Shown: positions 37,191 to 49,300 of the stretch, piece after piece
Numbering within the stretch: position 1 is the first letter of the stretch
Layout of the letters: each line of letters begins with the position of its first letter
Assembly (NCBI RefSeq): GCF_000283155.1
Contig: NW_004454177.1
Coordinates: 20,800,304-20,864,303 of the forward strand
DNA length: 64,000 nt
Reading direction: 5' to 3'
DNA from: Ceratotherium simum simum
Lineage: Eukaryota > Chordata > Mammalia > Perissodactyla > Rhinocerotidae
Notes under the pieces: generated by a model
Databases searched by the model: none
Told to the model about the DNA's origin: nothing
Seen by the model: the letters and a program-made list of their open reading frames with translations, nothing else
Translations under genes and position numbers: made by a program

Positions 37191-37393
37191 TATTTTATTT
37201 TATTTTTTATGTTCAGGAAGATTCACCCTGAGCTAACATCTGTGCCAATCTTCCTCTATTTCGTATGTGGGATGCCTCCACAGCATTGCTGATGAGTGGA
37301 GTAGGGCCACGTCTGGGATCGGAACCCGAGAATCCAGGCCACCGAAGCAGAGCGCGTGGAACTTGAACCACTCAGCCACGGGGTTGGCCTTGG
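37191..37393 (-). mobile_element. ERE SINE, second of tandem pair B
   Basis: A shorter, more diverged ERE on the - strand, with the head (GGCCAACCCCGTGGCTGAGT) at the right end and a (TTTTA)n-like tail at the left. Flanked by tactgtggtttt at 37179-37190 and 37394-37405, the same target word as its neighbour. Confidence 0.9.
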
Positions 37394-38304
37394 TACTGTG
37401 GTTTTAAATCCATGTCTGTCTCCCTCATTAAGCTATGAACTCCTTGAGAACAGAGATCATGTCTAGTTCTTTTTAAAATGGTGAGCAACTAGAACAGTGC
37501 TTGCCACTATGTTAGCTGAAAGGATGATGACATGAAAAAAGAAGAAAGGCAGCTCATCCCAGCCCTTCCCCATCACCCACTATTACTTCCCTCTCAGCCC
37601 CTCTATTAGCCCCTTCTTCTGTGCAATGTGCAATCCCAACCTATTGTAGAGAGCCCTGCTCCTTTCAGCCTCTCATTTCAGCCAAAACCTGGTTGCATGA
37701 TGACCAACCAACTTCTACTTTCATGGACCAACTTCCATGAAGATACAATCATTCTCACTTGTTCTTTCTCTGCATCAAACCTCTTTTCATCTTTTCATTG
37801 CTCTGCCATCTCCTGGATTCAAAATAGTGTCCTTTCTCTGCACCCCTACATCACCCAATACTTAACTCTTTTTAGCACTTCATATTACATTTCATTGACT
37901 TTTATTTATCTGTTACCTCAATAAACCATGGTCCTCTTGAAAGGAAAAATAATATCTAATTTACTCAGGACCTCCAATGACTTGCACAGGTCTTGCTGCT
38001 CAATAATTTTCTTTTGAGACTTGTTTAAGTACCCATTGAATTTTTCTGTTTTCTCTGTGAAATCCTGACAAATGGTTGATCATTCAGACACACTTGAACA
38101 CTCACTATGATGGAAAGCTGTTTCCTGTGTTCTATTTTTAGAAGACTTGGTGATGAAATTACTTTTTTTAAACATAAATCTATCTTTGTGACTTCTTTGA
38201 AGGGGTCCTATCTTTGGCCTTCAGAATAAGAAGACATAAGTCCAGTCTTTTCTTGCCCTTAGATGTCCCCAAAGGCCTCATTCAAAGTTCCGCTAAACCT
38301 GTGC

Positions 38305-38450
38305 GTCTCAAACCTCACAGATAAAATCATCCTGGGATCTCATTAAAATGCAGATTCTGATTCAGAAGATCTGAGATTCTGCATTTCTAAACAGCTCTTA
38401 GGTGGTCCAAAAGTCACACTTTGATTAGCAACACTCTGGTCTAAAACACT
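38305..38450. repeat. hAT-Charlie (MER-type) relic
   Basis: Contains 'gtgcgtctcaaacctcacag', 'attaaaatgcagattctgattcag' and 'gagattctgcatttctaa', ending with 'cacactttgattagcaacac'. These are typical of short hAT-Charlie non-autonomous elements. Confidence 0.6.
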
Positions 38451-38549
38451 TTTGACAGGATAGGACTTCCAGTCTCCTCACCGTCTAGATCTTTCTTCTA
38501 GATAAGGTTGAGCTTGCCAAAGACCTCTTTCAAGTGTAGTAAAAAGGTG

Positions 38550-38690
38550 ATTCAATGTGAAGAGTACTGGGTTTCAAAGCAGAACACCAGGACTTGAGTC
38601 CAAGCTCTGGCTACCACCAACTATGCGACATTGAGTAAATCAGAGAAATTAACCTTTCAGTTTCAGTTTTCTTCTCTAAAAAAAAAAAAT
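38550..38690 (+). repeat. MIR fragment
   Basis: Phrases 'agagtactgggtttcaaagcagaa', 'acttgagtccaagctctggctaccaccaactatgcgac' and a later T-rich 'cagttttcttctctaaa' fit MIR in the sense direction. Confidence 0.65.
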
Positions 38691-40579
38691 AGGAGACATC
38701 CAGTGGCTGTGTCTAGTAGTTGGGAGGATCAGAGGGTCGTGTAACAGTGTGAGGGAGAACATCAGATTTGTGGCTGTGTACCACATATTTGGGAACCATT
38801 ATTTAACTTCTATTAATGCAGTTTAAGGTTTCACTGGTTCTTTTGCCATTTGCATCAAAAAGGTGCAAACTCAACTATCAAATCCTTACGTCTTTAATAT
38901 TAATTGTCATCCGGTAACACCTACTAGGTGCAAGGCACTGGGCTAGATTTTATACCTATTTTAAGAAATTTTCACAGACACAATTTCTTCCTCAACAGCC
39001 AAGGCTGGCTGGATCTTACCTTTTGCCTTTCTGCTCCACGTGTACCCAGGAGGGAAGATGTCCTTCATAAGAGGATATGCTTTCCAGATAAAGTTACACT
39101 TCTCAAAGATCAAAGCATATGAAAAATTGCCCTCCCTGCTCATCCAAAAAGTTAGTGGTCAGATCACAGCAGAGATAGGAGTCCATGATTCTGCTGAAAA
39201 AATGTTGATATGACCATCAGTTTCCTAATTAGCAGAATGACCAGTTTAGACTAAGTCAGTCATTTCCAAACCTTGCTCTGAAAAGCCCTAAGACTTCTTT
39301 GGAGATGCCTGAGTCTGCAGACCTGGATGGAGGAGGGGAAGGCATTCTCTAACACACATGTAGGCACACACACTAGCAACTTGGCTTGTATTTGTTTAGC
39401 ATATTGGGTTCCAAGTAAGATTTATTTGGAGAAATAATCCTCCTCCAGTTCCTCCAAAAATATTTGAAAGCCATTTGCACTGGATAATTGCTAAGGCAAC
39501 TTATGGCTCATTCATCCTGTGAAAAATCTGCTTGTCTGTAGATTGGCAACTTAGTGAATATTAAAACTCATGATAAGGATTGGGAGATACATGTTATTTT
39601 CCTTTCTCTCACCCAGGCTGACGCTGGGAATCTCTTTCAGTAGACTGGTTCCTGCCAATTTGGAAAGGTAGAATGTTTCGGATAACTTATTTCCGTCAAC
39701 GAGTCCTGCTGAATGCCACACTTGGGTTACTTACCCCAAAAACCCAGAAACAGCATTTGTAAACATTCAATCAGTATTTTTGGGATTTGTGTTCCCACGG
39801 GTATCCTACACAAAGAGGTTTCAAATGTTCTCATCTACATCTTTTTTTTTTTTTTGGTAGTAAGAACTATTGTATAAGAAAGTTGGAAAAGATTTCTTCT
39901 TCTTGATTTTTTGCCTGTGCACAATTTCAATTTTAACAACACTTCTTTGGCCCAAGAAATTCAACTATAAGTTTAACAGAGCTTAATTTTCTAAATTTGG
40001 GATTATTTTGCATTTAATGGTTTAGAAAATTGAGTTCTTCAGCATCATCCCCAAATCATCCAGCTCAATTAACCAAGTGTTTCTAGGTCTGGCAGTAAGA
40101 AGAGCAGATCTGTGTCTAATTTCCGTCCTTAAGAACATGTTCCTAATGTTCATGTGTGTGGAGGTATGTTTTCACCATTAACATATAAATAACCTCAGGG
40201 TAGAACCCTGCATTCACAGGATGTTAAAGAATGATTTCCACTATTCCTGGGCAAGGAGACACAGACACAAAAACAACACAAGCCTACAACTGCATTCTCT
40301 AAATTTTAAAAGAGTTTAAAATGATTGTTCTTTCTTAACGAATTCATGCATTTAATGAAAGGGGCTGACCCCACTGTATATCAAGCTCTGATCTGGTGTC
40401 TGGGACTCAGGGATAAACAGGCATGTCCCGCACATAGATGCCAATTTAGTGGGGAAACAAGTGAAAGTAGCTGTCTTGAAGAAAAGCAACTTAAATTCCA
40501 AAAAGGAGATAAGGTGTCCCCAGTTCACGTCACTATCCTGTGGCTACTTTTTGTTAGTTTCAATTTTTTTCACTACTAA

Positions 40580-41290
40580 CTGAACTTTAGACTTCATTTG
40601 GCTATCACCAGTTCTTCCATTCACGTCTTCTTTCCTTTCCAGGATCCAATCCAGGGGTCCACATTGCATTTAGTTGTCCAGTCTCCCAAGTTTCCTCTGA
40701 TCTGTGACAGTTTCCCAGTATTTTATTTTCATAGCCTTGACAGTCTTGAGAAGTACTGGCCCAGTATCTATCCTGTAGAATGCCCCCCATCTGGGTGTGT
40801 CTGATGTTTTTCTTATGATTCAAATGGAGTTATGGGTTTGGGGAAAGAAAACCAGAGGTGATATGCTCTTCTCATCACATCATATTATGGGTTATGAGAC
40901 AACCACATGATATCACTGATGATGCTTTTATCACTTGGTTAAGACAGTGTCTGCTAGGTTTTTCCTCTGTAAAGTTATGACAGTTTTCCCTACTCTATTT
41001 TTTGGAAGTTAGTCACTAAGTCTAGCCCATCCTCAAGCGGGAAGTGTTAAACTCTACCTCCTAGAGCGAATAATAATACAATTCCAGTTATTATTTGGAA
41101 TTCTTCTCTAAAGAATATTTGTCTCTTCTCTATTTTATATTTATTCATAAAGTTTATTGTCATTTATTTATATTAGTATAGATTCATGGATATTTTATAC
41201 TTTGGCTTATAATCCAATCATCCAATACTACGTTACTTATTTTGTTGCTCAAGTCATTCCAGCTTTGGCTATTGGAAGCTAGTTTGATTT
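40580..41290. repeat. Old L1M-like 3' sequence
   Basis: Text such as 'ccaggatccaatccaggggtccacattgcatttagttgtc', 'gtctgatgtttttcttatgatt' and 'tcacttggttaagacagtgtctgctaggtttt' matches a frequent mammalian repeat that I associate with old L1M 3' ends. Orientation not decided. Confidence 0.55.
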
Positions 41291-43598
41291 ATTATTTCTG
41301 AAATATCAGTTATGAAGGGTTCCATCTAGGTCAATTCCTTCTAACCGAGATCCACAATGATCTCTAATACCTATACTAACAACAGTCGTTTCCTGCTTAA
41401 TCATTGTGGAATTTATTCACTTGAATCTTGTTATCTCAAGAGGTCTGTGCCATGAATTATTGCTTTTGCTCTGATATTGAAGACAGCTACAATCCATTTG
41501 AGTAAATCAGGTTGTATGTCCAATGGCCCTAGTATTAACCCGTCAGGTTTAGTTTTTGCAAGGTGATTTGCTGCACTCTAACAATCCATTTAGCAACACA
41601 AAAATAAATATATGACTCTCTTTTCGATGCAGAAAAGCAAAATTTTCGCTAGAAGTGAAATAGTGACCAAGAAGGTTATAAAACTAATAAAAATATAAGG
41701 AGATATTTGTATGCTGATACTTCTTCCATAGCACACTGTAAGCTTTTGCAAACATTTTCAGGTAAGCCTGCATACCTGTTATATTTGCTGTTTTGTTTAT
41801 GGCTCATTCACTTCTCTTTCCTGTAGACACCCTCATTATCAACAGGTACCAACATTAACATTTCCTGACCTTTCATAATGCCAATTTCTCGGGAAAAGGT
41901 CCAATTGTCAGGAAAAGGTTATCAGTTCTGCTATGATTCTTCACTCCATGTGCCACACCCAAAATGACCATTCACAGTACATGAAACTTCAGGTTTTCTC
42001 CATATGAATCCAAGACAGCTGCCCTTCCACACAGGAGGTCTTCAGATACAAAGACTAAATTAAAATATGCTTACATAGTTTATTTTTAAAGTAATTGAAA
42101 ATACAGTGTAAACATTCATTAAAGATATTGTACCCATTTAGATTAGGAATAACATGAGGTTATTTACATGTTTGTGTATGTATGTGTGTGTGTAGATATA
42201 TATACACAAAGTGCAGATAAATACAGAAACACTACAAAATAAACAAAAAATTCAATATGATAATTTACTGACATTTTCATATTAGTCATGTTAATAGCTG
42301 CAAAGAAATTTCTAGTACTGAAATATATCTAAATATTCAACTTTTATATAAACTATAGTACCTCAAATTTTAATTATATAAATAGGATTCTGAATTAAAA
42401 AAACAGTCATCTTCCCTGCCAAACTCCCTAGTTATTTGTAAAGGTTTCAGCTCAGAGTTCGAGAAGACTCTTGAAATCACAGCCCTCGATATGTGGTGCT
42501 ATCTCAAATTTTAAGCATAAATCATGTGCAGGCAATGTTCTCTGTAAAAGGAGGGGGATGAAGATACAGAGGCAGATATAAAACTGCTAACATGCTGCCA
42601 TACACGAAGCAATGCACACTTTTAATCTAAGAGGCTAAGTGGATACAAGCCCAAGGTGGGCTGCTCTCAGCCCTGGAAGGGTAAAGACCATGGGAAACAC
42701 AGCCAAGATGGCAGATGGTACAAAGGGAGAAAGTGGTCATGGTCATTTAATTAGGAGGTGTTGGCACTTTTGGTCCCCACCTCTCTCCAACATTTAAATT
42801 CCTCACGTAGCCCTGCACACGAACATCTTGGATGATGGATGATATTTATGTTTGTAATAGTTGTAAATGGCCCCCGCCTTCTGGGACTCCTCAGTAAGTA
42901 CGCAGACTTCATTTCTCCCTATAGCACAAATAACTCTTCAACCTCTGACCTTGGCATCTCTCTCAGGAGGGCCAGGGAGAGAAGTGAGGACCTGTTGGGC
43001 TCCCTAACTCACACAACAGCTTCTAAACATTGGTCTAGAATATGCAGATCAGTTTTCTGCCCAATGGCTTGCTGTGAGTGCTGTCAACATTCTTATTTGA
43101 GATTCCTTATTTAAAACAGTGCATGCAGCTGCCCTAAAAAAATGGAAAATCTTATTTATTGACCTGATCCTCTAAAAGTCCATGTCATTCATAAGCCTGA
43201 GTCTGTCCAAGGTTACTACACCAAGCAGAACTTGTACATTTGAAGCAGGCAGATATTGGGGACAATGGATGGATATAGTGAACGTGTTCAGGAGATGTGA
43301 GACTCATTGATAAATACCTGATATAAAGTCTGTGAACCAACAGGAGACAGGTGGGATATAGACCATTTAAAAAGGTTACCCTCATTTATTCTGATTTTGG
43401 AAGGTAACCAAAAAAGGTACAAGGCAGAAGTAAATACCAATTTCTACCTTAAGTGGGAAACCTTTTAGTCAAGAGAAAAATAACTTCTGGACAAGAGTCA
43501 AGTCTCTGCTTTTTTTCTTTACCAGGAGATATGATTTTGGGGTCCTACTTGGTGACGTCAGGTCATAGTAACAGCTGCAAATTACAAAGGTTTTATAA

Positions 43599-43621
43599 AA
43601 CAGATTTTTACAAAATCTGTT
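43599..43621. other. Perfect short inverted repeat (10-bp stem, 3-nt loop)
   Basis: aacagatttt (43599-43608), loop 'tac', aaaatctgtt (43612-43621). It lies in the stretch where the ARHGAP42 3' UTR may extend. Confidence 0.8.
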
Positions 43622-46300
43622 CCTATATTGGTCTGCCTCTAACCTAAGTCAACGAAGTATAAATCAAGTTGGGGTTCTAAATGCTAATTAAGGTATCCTG
43701 AATACATAACTGATACTGCAAATTGAAGTTGTTTGAAGAAAGGCTCTGAGGGAGGCTCTTCTACACCAGCATCCACGTGAATGACATCCTCTGCACATCA
43801 GACACAGACCTGAAGAATGAGGCTGGGAAGTGAGGAGGTTAGCAGGGTGTTACCTCCATAGGATTACAGTGCTAGGTTTTTTCCTTACAACACAGTGGAT
43901 TTTTAGAAAGCGTGCCACAATATGTAAAACCAATTATCATAGAATAAGAATATAAGTCATTATGTATCTTTATTTTTCCTATTTGGGAACCTCGATAGTT
44001 TGGGATTGCAAGGTACATGTTTTTCTCCACCATCCCTGAAAGAGCCAGCAAAGGAGCCATTGTTGAGAAACCTGGTTACGCTTATTCACACTACAAAGCA
44101 CAGAGAGCCAATACAACTAGCAAAACCACTCACATCACACAAGGAGAAATGGTACTTCCTCATACTTCATGGATTTCAAAGGAACCCAAGGATTATTTTA
44201 CTTTGCAGACATTTACACATAACACAACAGAAAAAGCCTTCGGTTGACTAACTAGTTAGTATAAACTTGGTGGAGTTATGGCACAAAACAGTCACCTGCT
44301 AAATACACAGATGCTTTGTACTCGGGATAATTTTACACAGCACACGAGATGACTGACTTAGACTCTCAATCTCATTCTCAGGCTGATTATACTGTCTGCA
44401 GTGATTAGGGTGCCCATACTGTGTGTTCGAAGGTACGGGTGTGGCAATTCTAACATATTTTCATGTCGTCTCTGAAAAGCCAAGTTTTCATTATTGAAAT
44501 GCTTTTACAATTCTGAATGTGATCCTCTTCCAATGGCTGGCATTACCTTCTTGTGTAATTAATATTTCACGCAATTTAGAGCACGTCTTGATTTTCCCAA
44601 TGCTCATAAATATCATATTTGTAGGAAACTTATTTCTAGAGAAAAGCAGCTTTAGTCAGTCTCCAGTATATAGCCATGACTTGCTTACACATGCAATCAA
44701 TATGAAGAAAAAAGGACCATTCTCACAAATGTATAGGATTAAAACTTCAAACCAAAGCACAATGTAAACAAGCACTTTTGTAGCTTGTTTCAAAAAAGAG
44801 ACCACAGCCAGTGCTGCCAAAACATATGCCTCACTGTAAGAAAGGAGAGCTGGGCTTCACACCCATGTCCTCCACAGCACAAGCTTTAATTCCTCACCAA
44901 TCATCAGTGGAATTAGCTCACAGATAACTCAAAGGCAGGAACACTCTGGTCTGTGTTAAAATAAAATGAAGGTTGAGCCTTCTTTATGCAGCAGCAAGTA
45001 AAATAGGATTCTGAATCTCTTTTTGGAGTCAAGTTGGTCTTTGAAAGAAAATCAATTTGCCTTAAGAGGTTCTAATCTAGTAGGATGTCAGATGATGGCA
45101 AGGGTGCTTAAACTGACGGTTTTACATAGACTAAAGGACTGGTACATTGGAATGACTACCTTCTGTTCCAGCAGAGGGTAGTCAGGGTGTCAGCAATGCT
45201 ATTATCACTACTAAGGGCCACCAAGGATCTAGAGACCAAGAAGCTCTAGTAATACCTGATTATAGTGTGCAAAGATCACCAGCAAGAGATAAAAGAAAAA
45301 GACAAACTTTTATCAGATTTTTTCATTATATTACTAATTTTTATAACATTAAATATTTTTCATCTCTTTATTTTAGTACACTGATATTTATTTTTGGTTG
45401 TGACTCTGCCTACTGTTTTTCTCTTTATTTTAAAATTCTAATCCATTATTCCATTTTTAATTTTAAAAGCACAAATGCTCCAAGGCATAGTTGTGTGTGT
45501 ATGTGTGCACGTATAATTTAATCTATTAACTCTAGAAATATTAATTTAAAGTAAAAGAGATTGTGATTACAGATTATAATATCACATAAAAAGAGTTGTA
45601 TACAGTCAAAACCTGAGTATCTATACAGTGGAGAACTCGGAAGTAACAAGCAAAATATTCTGGCCAAGTGGGCCAGCGCTGTGGCCATCAATGGTAGGTA
45701 ACCAGCCTTTTGGAATCTTGAGAAGAAAGGCTCTCTGCCACATGCAGATATTTATAGAAATAATACAGTAGAATTCTTGAAAGAGAAGTAATAGAAAAAA
45801 AGGTTGATGCATGACCAGATGTTGATGGTCTATATAAATGGGGAGTAAATACCTATTTCTATGCTCTATAAATTCAGTGAAATTCCTAATGAAGGCTGTA
45901 AATTAAAGGGCATAAAAGAAAATCATGTACAGATTTTATTCCTGCTAAAGGTGATGAAATAATTTCAAACTTTGTGGTTCAAAATAATTTAAGAATCCTG
46001 TACCTTTACGTTTAGATTCTGTTTCAACTAAGCACAAACTTAAGAATTTCTCAAAAGCTGAAATTAGATACCAATAAAATACTTCGACACTTTACAGTGT
46101 TACAAGTAGAATTGAAGTTGTATGCCTTCATACTGCACTTTTATATTGTGTTTCTATTATTGTAATTACACGTTTATGATACCACTATAATGCTACCAGC
46201 AGAGGATATGTGCATATGATTTATCAATATTTATATGTTAATGTAGTAAAATTTCAAAAAAGTTCCCAAGTTATGAAGTAGTTTTACACATCCTCTAAAC

Positions 46301-46634
46301 CAGGGGTCAGCAAACCATGACCCATGAAACAAATCTGGCCTGCTGCCTGTTTTTGTATGGCCCATGAGCTTAAAAACATTGACATTTTTAAATGAAATTT
46401 AAAAAGTCAAAGAAGCAGAATATTTTGTGACACATGATAATTATAGGATTTTCAAATTTCAGGGTCCGTAAATAAAGTTTTATTGGCACACAGCCACGTT
46501 CATTTGTTTATTTATTGTCTATGGCTGCTTTCTGCTACAGTGGCAGAGCTGAGTATTGTGAGGGAGAAGACAGGGCCTCAAAGTCCCAAATATTTACTAT
46601 CAGGCCTTAGACAGAAATAGTTTGCTGATCCCCG
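46301..46634. mobile_element. hAT-type MITE with TIRs and 8-bp TSD
   Basis: Starts 'caggggtcagcaaac' and ends 'gtttgctgatccccg', imperfect terminal inverted repeats. Flanks ctctaaac (46293-46300) and ctctaagc (46635-46642) form an 8-bp TSD with one mismatch, as expected for hAT elements. The interior ('aataaagttttattggcaca', 'ttgtctatggctgctttctg') is a well-known mammalian MER-type element. It contains AATAAA on both strands. Confidence 0.85.
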
Positions 46635-47061
46635 CTCTAAGCCCTGGAAGGTGTCTGAAACGCTGGATGGAGTGTTTACAGTGGAATCAGTGCATGACTT
46701 AATTTGGTTTCATTTACAAATATCATATACATTATTGTTTTTGAATATTATCATCTACTTGGTACACAAATAAAAATAAACTTACATTAAAAAAACTTAC
46801 TTCCTTGAAATGTTTAGGACCAGCAAAACAATCATATACAAAAGCAGTATATTTTTAAGAAAAAATATTAAATGAACAATTTAAATTACATTTTTAAGCA
46901 ATGATTTCAAGGTTCCTTAGGGAATGCCAGACAGTAAAGCACAGATTTCAAAATCCTTTTAGCAGACTTCTGGTTTCCAAATTTCTGGGGTATGGTACTT
47001 AACACAGTACTTGAGATTCTACAATTGTTATGGAAGAGACATTATGGAGAGTTACTTATCT

Positions 47062-47161
47062 AAAAAAAAAAAAAAAAAAAAAAAAAAGGCAAGATTTTTA
47101 AAAAAAAAACCCGCCAAAAAATAAAAAGAATGGCAAACAATTTAAACACTTTTTTTTTTTT
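47062..47161. repeat. A26, A10 and T12 homopolymers
   Basis: A-runs at 47062-47087 and 47100-47109 and a T-run at 47150-47161, about 160-260 bp downstream of the ARHGAP42 stop. In the gene's transcript these would be U-runs and an A-run, able to pair. Confidence 0.85.
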
Positions 47162-47321
47162 CCATTAATAGGGAGCTACATAGTCTGCTGGTGTAGAACA
47201 TGATAGAAATTGACCGTTTTCATTTAGTGGGCTGATCCCCATATCTGTGTCAGATACAATCATAGCACTTATTATTTGTTACCATGGATACCATGAAGAT
47301 ACTGCCATCCACTAAACAGTA

Positions 47322-47410
47322 TTAGAGGAAGACAACATAATTTTCTGGGACTAGTCCTGTTTTGCCTTCATAAGTTGCCTTCAACCATCCTGGTTCCACT
47401 GATGGGTACA
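47322..47410 (-). CDS. ARHGAP42: ARHGAP42 terminal exon (second half of SH3 domain, stop)
   Basis: This 89-nt coding end reads [20 protein letters not shown] then VPENYVVFL and TAA. It is the C-terminus of ARHGAP42 (GRAF3), a BAR-PH-RhoGAP-SH3 protein of about 874 residues that promotes GTP hydrolysis by RhoA and lowers Rho-dependent contractility, notably in vascular smooth muscle. The piece carries the SH3 signature residues: the conserved Trp in GWLKA and the GLVPENYV strand that closes the domain. The acceptor (ttttgccag on the - strand) leaves TG, which joins the G of the previous exon to make Val. The stop lies four residues after ENYV, as in other GRAF-family proteins that end at the SH3. 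The 3' UTR continues leftwards. Confidence 0.97.
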
Positions 47411-47780
47411 CTGGCAAAAAAAAAAATAAAAAGCAAATGTCACTCAATCAACATTAGCTTCAAATAATTATATATACAAATGGGTAAAAATCCACATCAG
47501 ATTGCATGCGTACACTCAAGTTGCCAAAACAACGTCACAGCACCTTTAAAGTTTCCTTTGCATTTACGTAATCATCTCCCTCTCCCCCTCCCTTCCTCTT
47601 TCTCACAGGTGGAAACTGGGCTCCACAGGGATGCGATGCATTCACTCGTGCAGGTTACAAGAGTCAGGGCTTGGACCAGATTCTGAGTCTCCTGGCTTCT
47701 ACTTTCTATTGTTATCACTACACTATTCCTTCATCCTCCCCATGATGATAAACTTAAGGGAAGGGAACGGGTGTATTTAC

Positions 47781-47860
47781 CGTTAGAAAATATCGCCCCC
47801 TGTGGGAAGGAGAGCTCGTGGCTGTGCTCTGCTTTACAGGAGTACATGGCTTTGGCTTGG
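47781..47860 (-). CDS. ARHGAP42: ARHGAP42 penultimate exon (first half of SH3 domain)
   Basis: These 80 nt encode [20 protein letters not shown] then GAIFSN, with split codons at both ends (C at the start completes an Arg, G at the end begins a Val). [15 protein letters not shown] is the RT-loop part of the SH3 domain, where the classic ALYDY motif is AMYSC in this family and the acidic ELSF motif is kept. The acceptor is 'tgctctttcag' and the donor GTAAAT. The SH3 is thus split by a 370-bp intron. SH3 domains of GRAF proteins bind proline-rich partners; which ones here is not visible from sequence. Confidence 0.97.
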
Positions 47861-48639
47861 CTGAAAGAGCAAAAGATGATTTTTAAAACCGTAACACTCA
47901 AAACTTGAATACATTTATACTTCAAAGTAGTCAAAAAATATTAGTTTTTTAGTTGTAAATGGAGTATAGTATAAATAAAGTGCACATGTAAGTGTGCATA
48001 AGTGCATTTTTCACAAACTGAACACACTTGTGTAACTAAACATTGACAACACAGCAAAAGTCCTTCTTGTGTTTCCAGGCATTGCTCCCAAGGGTAACCA
48101 CCTGGCTTATAACAAACAGCATAAGTTGGTTTTAAAGAATGCTATTTATTTAATTGTTAGTAAACTGCTGAATGGGCTATTTTTACAGCTATATAGAGGT
48201 TCACAGGTACCCTAAAGCTTTTTTTCTTTGCCACTTTCATTTCAGACTACCAGAGGTGAGATCAAAAAACTAAAAGGTCTACAGGGTATGGTAAATAAGT
48301 TAAGTCAGCATGACATAAAAAAAACAACAGGATAAGTTGACGATAAATGGCAACCAGCAACAGCCTCATTGTCAGGGAGACGATGGGGACAGATGGAGGC
48401 TTTGCAAACCAAAGAGTATACCCATCTCCTAAAACAGGAAGCCAACATTCAGCTCTCAACATCTGTTACCATATGGGAATTCAGGCTCTATGTTGGTTTT
48501 TTAAGATAGGTCAGAATTTCAGAATTTTATAAGAGATCTATTTAAAAACATTCAAGCCAACACTGAAAAAGCATCAATTGAGGCTGCTAATCAAGTCACT
48601 AGTCAAGGCACCTTTACTTTGCAATGCCCAACTACCCTG

Positions 48640-49300
48640 GTAAAATGTGCAACTCATCCTGAACACACCTACTTCTCACCATCTCTACCACAACCAGGGT
48701 CCAAGCCAAAATCATTTCTGGCATGACTCACTGAATGGCTTTCCTAATTTCCTAGATCCTCTAGGCTTCCTCTTTCATCCCCTTGCAATCCATTCTATAT
48801 AGAGCAGCCAGAGGACAGTTTGAAAAGGTTCTGATGATCACATTTTTTCCCTGAAAACAATCCTTCAACTGGTTTCCAACTCTAGCCTCCTGACTGTGCA
48901 CAATCACATGCCTGTCTCGCCTGCATCTTCCGTACCTGCCTCTGCTCATTTACTCTACTCCAGTCACACTGGCCCTCTTCCTCCTCCAACATGCCAAACT
49001 CATTCTCACTTCAAGGCTAGCTGGGCCTCGCCCTGAGATGTTTTCCTCTTGATCCTCGTACGGCTATGCATTTCTAGTTCATCTTAAATTTCCTGAGTTT
49101 CACTGAAGACCAGGTCTTCCCTGACCACAACACACTAAAATAGCTACCTGGGCAACTTATATTCTCCCATTTTAAGTCTGCATGGTATTCTGTTGTTATT
49201 GTTGATATTTCTGTTATCTTTTCCCCCAGTTAGAATGTAAACTCCATGAACAATGCCTGATGCTTAGTAGTAAATCGGTAAACATTTGCTGAATGAGTGA
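48640..49300 (+). repeat. L2 LINE 3' region
   Basis: Phrases in order: 'agagcagccagaggacagttt', 'actccagtcacactggccctcttcc', 'ccaggtcttccctgacca', 'gttagaatgtaaactccatgaacaatg' and 'taaacatttgctgaatgagtga'. These follow the L2 3' consensus to its terminus. Confidence 0.85.

Larger units (their letters stand above)
35860..37520 (+). repeat. L2 LINE 3' region, split by four EREs
   Basis: L2-like text occurs in order in three pieces: 35860-36240 ('ggtaaatctgatcacatcattctcctcccgaaaact'), 36703-36909 ('aaatcttctctgatccccctctgcc') and 37406-37520 ('aagctatgaactccttgagaacagagatcatgtc', then 'agaacagtgcttgcca'). These follow the L2 3' consensus. EREs occupy the gaps. Exact ends are unclear. Confidence 0.65.
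37521..42060. other. Intergenic DNA with old repeats only
   Basis: No exon recognised. No ERE is present from here to the right end of the window. Relics are listed separately (hAT-like at 38310, MIR at 38550, L1M-like at 40500). Confidence 0.6.
42060..47321 (-). other. ARHGAP42: Probable ARHGAP42 3' UTR region
   Basis: The ARHGAP42 stop codon is at 47322-47324 on the - strand, so the 3' UTR must run leftwards from here. Human ARHGAP42 is known to have a 3' UTR of several kb. AATAAA hexamers on the - strand (TTTATT on +) occur at many places, for example about 42079, 43154, 43386 and inside the MITE near 46480-46515. The end cannot be fixed by eye. Confidence 0.4.
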
